From: Desulfobacterales bacterium
Lineage (GTDB): Bacteria > Desulfobacterota > Desulfovibrionia > Desulfovibrionales > Desulfothermaceae
Assembly: GCA_027064715.1 (NCBI GenBank)
Contig: JAMOPG010000206.1
Span: 1 to 32,828 of the forward strand
Direction: 5' to 3'
DNA: 32,828 bases
How positions within the stretch are numbered: the first letter of the stretch is position 1; each line of letters begins with the position of its first letter. Under the pieces are notes generated by a model. That model was not told where the DNA came from and made no database searches. It worked only from the letters and a program-made list of their open reading frames with translations. Of this stretch, positions 32,533 through 32,828 are shown piece after piece. Made by a program: the position numbers and the translations under genes.

Positions 32533-32561
32533 TTGACAGTATTAGTTTGTAAGATTATAAA
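32533..32561 (+). promoter_or_regulatory. Near-consensus promoter for the last gene
   Basis: TTGACA (32533-32538), a 17-bp spacer and TATAAA (32556-32561). Transcription would start near 32568, leaving about 63 nt before the ATG at 32631. AGGAGG (32617-32622) lies 8 nt before that ATG. It makes the next gene a separate transcription unit from the cytochrome operon. Confidence 0.7.
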
Positions 32562-32630
32562 GTTGTATGTATGGATGTTAATATTTGGTGATGTAGTTTA
32601 TTAATCAAACAAAAAAAGGAGGCGTAGGTT

Positions 32631-32828
32631 ATGAAAAGATTATTGGGATTAGTGATGTGTGTATTTTTGGTATTTGGTTTTGCTTCATTGGCCATATGTG
32701 GTAACAATCCATTGAAGGCCAATGAGAAAAAGGTACACAATGAATTTTGTAAGATTATTCCCAAAAGTCGTTGGATAACGGCTCAACAGTTACATGAAGA
32801 ATGGCTTAAGAGAAAACAGGGTAAAAGT
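32631..32828 (+). CDS. Exported protein, probable rhodanese-like (cut by window end)
   Basis: 66 codons are visible and the 3' part lies outside the window. The N terminus is a signal peptide: MKRLLGLVMCVFLVFGFASLA, with likely cleavage near residue 21-23. The segment after it, RWITAQQLHEEWLKRKQGK, resembles the start of a rhodanese domain (I-x-x-x-x-L-x-x-x-L), just before the place where DVR would appear. The core domain is not in view, so the assignment is tentative. It has a near-consensus promoter and a strong ribosome site, suggesting high expression. Confidence 0.6.
   Translation, partial: MKRLLGLVMCVFLVFGFASLAICGNNPLKANEKKVHNEFCKIIPKSRWITAQQLHEEWLKRKQGKS

Noticed and set aside
1-32828. 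CRISPR array, insertion sequence, prophage, tRNA or rRNA genes
   Set aside because: I saw no regularly spaced repeats, transposase or integrase motifs, cloverleaf sequences or rRNA segments.

Overview
The window is AT-rich (about one third G+C by eye), gene-dense bacterial chromosome. The gene content suggests an anaerobic, probably thermophilic or salt-adapted member of the Desulfobacterota, perhaps Desulfovibrionales-like. Points in favour are a biotin operon carrying its own fatty-acid-synthase-like genes, the run rplS-rnhB-yraN-rsmI-PTS EIID-HPr-EI-smpB-glcD, mannosylglycerate synthesis, rhodanese/TauE sulfur genes and a large multihaem cytochrome operon. This placement is inference; no rRNA or tRNA gene is visible.

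Layout. (1) 1-1088: a cobalamin-riboswitch-like leader with a B12 box and terminator, followed by a broken TonB-dependent receptor. (2) 1401-7163, plus: bioB, a hotdog dehydratase-like gene, an SDR reductase, an ACP, a KAS II-like condensing enzyme, a second possible hotdog gene, bioF and bioD, mostly overlapping. This looks like a dedicated pimeloyl-ACP line feeding the biotin ring enzymes. (3) 7227-13690: a divergent compatible-solute locus. The minus strand has GDP-mannose synthesis (ManC type), glycerate kinase and one-step mannosylglycerate synthase (GT78). The plus strand has the two-step route, mannosyl-3-phosphoglycerate synthase (GT55) and its HAD phosphatase. (4) 13826-15447: rhodanese and a TauE/SafE exporter behind a near-consensus promoter, then a stretch that may be a decayed small membrane gene. 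(5) 15448-16236, minus: an NRDE/TANGO2 protein. (6) 16450-26685, plus: ribosomal and housekeeping genes, a partial PTS (EIID, HPr and EI only), smpB, a GlcD-type FAD oxidase with a LUD protein, hisC, cmk and a DUF362 protein. (7) 26730-27371, minus: a LysE-type exporter.

(8) 27528-32520, plus, is the most unusual region: six tightly overlapping genes for a quinol-oxidising, Rieske/cytochrome b6-type complex. The c1/f-type subunit appears to be replaced by multihaem cytochromes with 12, 8 and 4 CXXCH motifs. The b subunit has b6-type histidine spacing and a cysteine aligned with the haem c(n)/c(i) ligand of cytochrome b6. (9) 32533-32828: a near-consensus promoter and the start of an exported protein, probably a second rhodanese, cut by the window end.

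How the genes fit together: the mannosylglycerate locus points to heat or salt stress. The lactate/glycolate-type oxidase, the multihaem bc complex and the rhodanese/TauE genes point to anaerobic respiration in which menaquinol electrons leave through periplasmic haem proteins, with sulfur intermediates nearby. That metabolic picture is inference; the domain assignments rest on motifs visible in the translations.
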